DNA of 49,169 bases from an uncultured Verrucomicrobiota bacterium (GTDB lineage: Bacteria; Verrucomicrobiota; Verrucomicrobiia; Opitutales; Opitutaceae), in contig CAJCBL010000164.1 of NCBI GenBank assembly GCA_903960515.1, positions 1 to 49,169 on the forward strand. Direction: 5' to 3'. Every line of letters begins with the position of its first letter. The stretch's first letter is position 1. The notes under the pieces were generated by a model, which saw only the letters and a list, made by a program, of their open reading frames with translations, ran no database searches and had not been told where the DNA came from. Made by a program: the position numbers and the translations under genes. Below, piece after piece: positions 45,063 through 49,169 of this stretch.

Positions 45063-45872
45063 TCAGCCTCCTACGGCGGTGTGCCGGCGCAGCCCCCGGG
45101 CCCAGAGCAGGCGGGCAAAGCCTCCGGCCACCAGCACCCACACCGCCTGGATGGCGAGCCCCCGCCCCACCTCCGCCCCGGTGGAGATGCGGCCCGTGAG
45201 AATGGCGGCCGGGAAGTACATCTGGTAGGTAAACGGTAGGTACTGGGTTGCCGCAAAGGTTCCCTTGGGCAGCAGGTCCAGGGGAAACATCGCCCCGCTG
45301 AGAAAGGTTTCCATCGCGTACGAGAGGATCACGAAGCCCTGGATCTCGAGGAACCAAAACGCCAGCAGGCCGAAACAGAAGGCGATGGTGAACTGCAGGA
45401 CCGCCGCCATCGCCATCGCGGCCAGGGCGGCGGGCAGTCGCCACGGGTCGTGGGGGAAGGTCAAGTGCTCCACCAGCCAAGGGGAGGCCGCCAACAACGG
45501 CACGAAGATCAGCCCGCCCGAGATCAGCCGCGCCGAGGTGAACAGGCTCAGGCGGTATCCGAAATAGTTCACCGGCTTGAGCAGGAACTGGTTGATCAGG
45601 CCGTTGCGGATCTCCTCGCTGATCTGGAAGTCCTCGTTGAAGGCCCCGATCATGAATTGGAGCATCAGCACCACGATGAAGTAGGTGAGCGTCTGCCTCA
45701 GGTCGAAGCCGCCCATCTGCGCCACGCCGCTGAACGCCGCTCCCCACAGGATGAAGACCAGCGCCAGGTGCACCAGCGAGAACGAGCCCCGCAGGAAGAA
45801 GTTCCAGCGGTAGACCAACGCGCTCTGCAAGCCCACGCTGAAGACGTACCCGTATTTGCGCAGCACCGTCAT
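45063..45872 (-). CDS. ABC-2-type permease (first of two)
   Basis: The 269-residue membrane protein has about six transmembrane segments and conserved patterns L-I-N-Q-F-L-L-K-P-V-N-Y and Y-L-P-F-T-Y-Q-M-Y-F-P-A of the same ABC-2 family. It would pair with the downstream permease. It starts 46 bp after the parA stop, so a transcript parA-permease-permease is likely. No ATPase subunit is nearby; it might be encoded elsewhere. Confidence 0.9.
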   Translation of the reverse strand: MTVLRKYGYVFSVGLQSALVYRWNFFLRGSFSLVHLALVFILWGAAFSGVAQMGGFDLRQTLTYFIVVLMLQFMIGAFNEDFQISEEIRNGLINQFLLKPVNYFGYRLSLFTSARLISGGLIFVPLLAASPWLVEHLTFPHDPWRLPAALAAMAMAAVLQFTIAFCFGLLAFWFLEIQGFVILSYAMETFLSGAMFPLDLLPKGTFAATQYLPFTYQMYFPAAILTGRISTGAEVGRGLAIQAVWVLVAGGFARLLWARGLRRHTAVGG

Positions 45873-45918
45873 GGCTGGGGAAGCGGGGGCGGCTGCTGCG
45901 GGCGGCGCACGGTGCTGC

Positions 45919-46698
45919 TCACTTGAGCCCGAAGCGCGCGATCACTTCCTTGGACAGGTTCTTGTAGGCCGTGGCGCCGGGGCTGAGCGGATCGTAGGCG
46001 AAGATGGTCTGGCCGAAGCTGGGCGCCTCGCTCAGGCGCACGGTGCGCGGGATCACGCTTTCGAATACCTTGTCGCCCAAGTGCTTCTTGACCTCGTCGA
46101 CCACCTGCCGGGCGAGCTTGGTGCGGATGTCGAACATGGTCATCACCACGCCTCCGATCTCCAGCTTGGGGTTCACGCCGGCGTCCTTGAGGCGCTGGAC
46201 CACTTTGAGGATCTGGCCGAGGCCTTCGAGGGCGAGGTATTCGCACTGCAGCGCTATCAAAAGGTAGTCGGCCGCCGCGAGGCTGTTCATCGACAACATC
46301 CCCAGCGCCGGCGGGCAATCGATGATGATGGCGCGGAAACGGTCCGAATCGTGGAGGGGTTGCAGGCAGGTGCGCAGGCGCAGCAGGTAGTTCTCCGTCT
46401 GGGCGAGCTCCATCTCTGCGGCGGCCAGATCCTCCTCGGAGGGCAGGATGGAGAGGAAGGGCAAGGAGGTAGCCACCACCATGTCGGCCGCCAGGCCCTC
46501 GCCGTGCAGCGGCCGGTAGATGCTGCGCCCTTCGGTGCGCTCCATGCCGAGGCCGCTGGTGGCGTTGCCCTGCGGATCGAGGTCGATGAGCAGGGTGGGG
46601 ATCTTCTTTGCGGCCAAGGAGGCCGCGAGGTTGATCGCCGTGGTGGTCTTGCCGACACCGCCCTTTTGGTTGGCGATGGTGAAGGTCGTCGCAGGCAT
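45919..46698 (-). CDS. parA: ParA/Soj-family ATPase
   Basis: The 259-residue ATPase moves DNA or other cargo. Its deviant Walker A is K-G-G-V-G-K-T-T (12-19), Walker A' is D-L-D-P-Q-G-N-A-T, and the segment I-I-I-D-C-P-P gives Walker B. The length matches chromosomal ParA/Soj (about 255-265). The usual partner parB is not in the neighbouring positions. Instead the gene leads into two ABC permeases, so its cargo could be something other than the chromosome origin. Assignment as a MinD/ParA-like positioning ATPase is certain; assignment to chromosome segregation is probable only. Confidence 0.92.
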   Translation of the reverse strand: MPATTFTIANQKGGVGKTTTAINLAASLAAKKIPTLLIDLDPQGNATSGLGMERTEGRSIYRPLHGEGLAADMVVATSLPFLSILPSEEDLAAAEMELAQTENYLLRLRTCLQPLHDSDRFRAIIIDCPPALGMLSMNSLAAADYLLIALQCEYLALEGLGQILKVVQRLKDAGVNPKLEIGGVVMTMFDIRTKLARQVVDEVKKHLGDKVFESVIPRTVRLSEAPSFGQTIFAYDPLSPGATAYKNLSKEVIARFGLK

Positions 46699-46821
46699 GG
46701 GCCGCGATGCTGCCGGCCCGCGGCGGCGAGTCTAGTCCGCAGTTGGCGGGAGCGCGCTTTTGGCGCGCTTCGCCCCTTGCGGCCGGCCGGTCGCTTGGCG
46801 TACGGAAGCGAAGAGGCGCGA

Positions 46822-47082
46822 TCAGCCCGCTTTGCGCGGCTTTGCCGGATTGAGGTCCGAGTAGGTCGGCCCAACGGATTTGTCGGCCTTCTTCGCTGGA
46901 AGATAGACCGTGTAGTCCGCTGGTGGCGTGTCGCCAAACTGCTTGCTCAGGTTGGGCTTGCTGGGCAGTCGGGGCACTGGATTGACCTTCTGGTCGCGTA
47001 TCACCGTGTCCGCTTCGGGCGCAGCGTAGGAGAGCACCGGAAGGTAGCTCGTCGCGCTTTGGACTGGAAGGGTGGTGGTCAT
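46822..47082 (-). CDS. Small proline-rich hypothetical protein
   Basis: The 86-residue protein is rich in Pro, Lys, Ser and Thr and likely disordered (P-V-P-R-L-P-S-K-P-N and Y-L-P-A-K-K-A-D-K-S). No domain is recognised. Its protein-like composition and clean start support a gene, but weakly. It lies upstream of parA on the same strand. Confidence 0.55.
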   Translation of the reverse strand: MTTTLPVQSATSYLPVLSYAAPEADTVIRDQKVNPVPRLPSKPNLSKQFGDTPPADYTVYLPAKKADKSVGPTYSDLNPAKPRKAG

Positions 47083-47113
47083 TGGTTCTCGGGCCTATTC
47101 ATCGTGCGCTCTT

Positions 47114-47133
47114 AGTTCAACTTGAGGTGAACT
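47114..47133. promoter_or_regulatory. Small dyad in the divergent purH upstream region
   Basis: agttca (47114-47119) and tgaact (47128-47133) are inverted repeats separated by 8 bases. They lie between the small proline-rich gene and purH. A dyad of this form could be an operator for either, but no regulator can be named. Confidence 0.3.
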
Positions 47134-47253
47134 GAGGCGAATGGGGAATCTACCCTAAACTGGGGCTCGCTGGAGCCCCGGGCCGGGGTAGTGGAGCGGC
47201 AACCCCGCGCCTTTGGGATTGCCGTTGGTTTGCCTCCTCCCGAGAACCACGGG

Positions 47254-48801
47254 ATGGAGAAGCTCGCCCTCATTTCCGTCAGCGATAAACGCGGCCTTGT
47301 GGATTTCGCCACTGCCCTAGTGCACCAGCACGGCTACAGCATCCTCTCTACAGGTGGCACCGCCAAGCTGCTACAGCAGGCCGGCCTGCCCGTCACCGAG
47401 GTGGGCACCCACACCGGTTTCCCCGAGATCATGGAGGGCCGGGTGAAGACTTTGCATCCGAAAGTACATGGCGGGCTGCTGTGCCGCCGCGACAAGGCCG
47501 ATCACCTCGCTCAGGCGCTCGAGCACGGTATTGCACTCATCGACCTGGTGGTCGTGAACCTGTATCCCTTCGAGGCAACCGTCGCCAAGGCCAACGTGAC
47601 CTTCGAGGAAGCCATCGAAAACATCGACATCGGCGGCCCCTCGATGCTGCGCAGCGCGGCAAAGAACCACGAGTCGGTCACCGTCGTCTGCGACCCCGAC
47701 GATTTCGCCCCCGTCCTCGCCGCCCTCGGCGACGAGCCCAAGATGCACACGCTGCGCCGCCGCCTCGCCCTGAAGGTCTTCGAGCGCACCTCCTCCTACG
47801 ACCGCGCCATCGCCAGCTACCTGGCCAAGCAGACCGAGGAGCCCGACCTCGACGCCGTAGCCGGTTTCCCCGCTCGCTACGAGCTCAGCCTGCCCAAGGC
47901 CTCCGGCCTGCGCTACGGCGAGAATCCCCACCAGAAGGCCGCCCTCTACGGCCGCTTCTTCGAGCACTTCGAGCAACTCCAGGGCAAGGAGCTCAGCTAT
48001 AACAACATTCTGGACATCACCTCGGCCACCTACCTCATCGGCGAGTTCGAGCGCCCCACGGTGGCCATCCTCAAGCACACCAACCCCTGCGGCGTAGGAA
48101 GCGCGGATACTCTGCTGGCCGCCTGGGACAAGGCCTACGCCACCGACCGGCAGGCGCCGTTTGGAGGGATCATCGTCGTAAACCAGACCCTCGGTGCCGA
48201 CCTCGCCGAGCAAATCAAAGAGATCTTCACCGAGGTGATCATCGCCCCGGCGTTCACCGACGAGGCTCGCGCCATATTCGCCAAGAAGAAGAACCTGCGA
48301 CTCATGGTCGCCAAGCAGGTGCCGGGCGCCGAGGCCCTCCAGGAAATCCGCTCGGTGGTTGGCGGTATTCTCGTTCAGGATCGCGATACCACCTTGGGCA
48401 ATGTGAAGGAGTTCAAGGTTGTCACCAAGCGCCAGCCCACCGCCGACGAATGGGCCGGCCTGCTCTTCGGCTGGAAGGTGGGCAAGCATGTGAAGTCCAA
48501 CTCCATCATCTACGCCCGCGGCGAGCAGACGCTTGGGGTGGGCGCCGGCCAGATGGCCCGAGTGGACAGTTCGCGTATCGCCGTGTGGAAGGCGGGCGAG
48601 GCCGGCCTCAGCCTCAAGGGCAGCGTGGTAGCCTCCGAGGCGCTTTTCCCGTTTGCCGATGGGCTTATCGCCGCGGCCGACGCCGGCGCCACCGCCGCCA
48701 TCCAGCCCGGCGGCTCGGTGCGCGACGAGGAGGTCATCAAGGCCGCCGACGAGCGCGGGATGACGATGGTCTTTACCGGTATCCGCCACTTCAAGCACTG
48801 A
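47254..48801 (+). CDS. purH: Bifunctional AICAR transformylase / IMP cyclohydrolase
   Basis: The last two steps of IMP synthesis are carried by one 515-residue protein. The N-terminal cyclohydrolase (MGS-like) domain has [10 protein letters not shown] and S-T-G-G-T-A-K. The transformylase domain contains K-H-T-N-P-C-G (K274, H275) as catalytic residues, and the C-terminus [18 protein letters not shown] is the family hallmark. The length is typical (about 520). The start ATG at 47254 ([10 protein letters not shown]) is chosen; 21 codons open upstream are not conserved. It forms its own unit. Confidence 0.98.
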   Translation: MEKLALISVSDKRGLVDFATALVHQHGYSILSTGGTAKLLQQAGLPVTEVGTHTGFPEIMEGRVKTLHPKVHGGLLCRRDKADHLAQALEHGIALIDLVVVNLYPFEATVAKANVTFEEAIENIDIGGPSMLRSAAKNHESVTVVCDPDDFAPVLAALGDEPKMHTLRRRLALKVFERTSSYDRAIASYLAKQTEEPDLDAVAGFPARYELSLPKASGLRYGENPHQKAALYGRFFEHFEQLQGKELSYNNILDITSATYLIGEFERPTVAILKHTNPCGVGSADTLLAAWDKAYATDRQAPFGGIIVVNQTLGADLAEQIKEIFTEVIIAPAFTDEARAIFAKKKNLRLMVAKQVPGAEALQEIRSVVGGILVQDRDTTLGNVKEFKVVTKRQPTADEWAGLLFGWKVGKHVKSNSIIYARGEQTLGVGAGQMARVDSSRIAVWKAGEAGLSLKGSVVASEALFPFADGLIAAADAGATAAIQPGGSVRDEEVIKAADERGMTMVFTGIRHFKH

Positions 48802-49039
48802 GCGGCCGGCGGCGAGTCGTGCGAACGGCTCGCCGCTAGCGGTGGCCCGAGGTGGGACCGGTCGCGGACCGGCCCTTTTCTTCGAGCATTCGCTGCCCCG
48901 ATTTTGCATCGGGTGCGGGGCCTCTGGGGCGGGCCCGCTGGCAGAATCGCCCGAGCGCCAGGCGGGCACGCGCGGAATTCGTTTTCCGCTACATTCGGCC
49001 TTTGGGTGGCCGGTTGGGTGTATTTCCCGTTCTTCCGGC
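48802..49039. other. Intergenic stretch after purH
   Basis: About 240 bases without a gene before the IS end. No clear terminator was identified; some GC-rich inverted segments are present. Confidence 0.4.
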
Positions 49040-49169
49040 TAGGAGCCTGTCGGACTGAGAAATCAGCCCTGCCGTCGGTGCGACCCATATTTTCACGGTT
49101 ATTGGCCTAAAACCGTTTTCCGAGGAACCGAAACCGATTGAGTCCTCGCATCGGGCGCGTTGTCGCTGC
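49040..49169 (+). mobile_element. Left end of an IS1182-like element (cut by the window edge)
   Basis: The 20-mer taggagcctgtcggactgag (49040-49059) matches the reverse complement of the relic end at 10094-10113 in 15 of 20 positions. The following 110 bases look like a non-coding IS leader running toward a transposase start outside the window. The end is therefore inferred from the repeat match only. Confidence 0.5.

Overview
The window is a GC-rich bacterial chromosome segment. It most resembles Verrucomicrobiota, probably an Opitutaceae-like member. This is inferred from gene content and style: an ArgA that fuses amino-acid kinase and GNAT domains, a short AMP nucleosidase, a secreted Ig-like protein with a typical verrucomicrobial C-terminal module, heptad intergenic repeats, and few clear Shine-Dalgarno sites. 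No rRNA, tRNA or CRISPR was found.

Layout. 0.15-7.5 kb: a small TPR protein divergent from a membrane-anchored glycoamylase-like protein, a leucine-rich-repeat protein, and glnD (nitrogen/PII control). 7.6-10.1 kb: an accessory patch with a LysR helix-turn-helix stub, a REP-associated (Y1) transposase behind a near-perfect palindrome, and a decayed IS1182-like transposase with a recognisable terminal repeat. 10.6-17.3 kb: a HIT hydrolase followed by a tightly overlapping four-gene Hsp70 operon: J-like protein, GrpE-like protein, 830-residue Hsp70, tail-anchored protein. 17.6-24.3 kb: gpmI, a secreted small protein, dCMP deaminase, YqgE, a conserved acidic protein and the Ig-like secreted protein. 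24.8-32.7 kb: AMP nucleosidase divergent from a P1B-type metal ATPase, a secreted protein that reads as a catalytically dead archaemetzincin, a coiled-coil membrane protein, a 97-residue protein and a cysteine desulfurase. 33.0-46.7 kb, nearly all on the minus strand: argA, a GH5 enzyme, a small protein, typA, the rnc-HDOD-mfd-surA-like operon, two ABC-2 permeases and parA. 46.8-49.2 kb: a small unknown gene, purH on the plus strand, and the terminal repeat of a second IS1182-like element running off the window.

Most genes are ordinary housekeeping. The best candidates for undescribed biology are the dedicated Hsp70 system (11075-17292) and the pseudo-archaemetzincin (28449-29666). In the latter all three zinc histidines, the catalytic glutamate and the Met-turn methionine of the family motif are replaced, while its four structural cysteines are kept. 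Several structured non-coding elements are also notable: a 36-bp perfect palindrome, a 67-nt nested hairpin after gpmI, and a 132-bp inverted heptad-repeat element inside the ABC permease operon.
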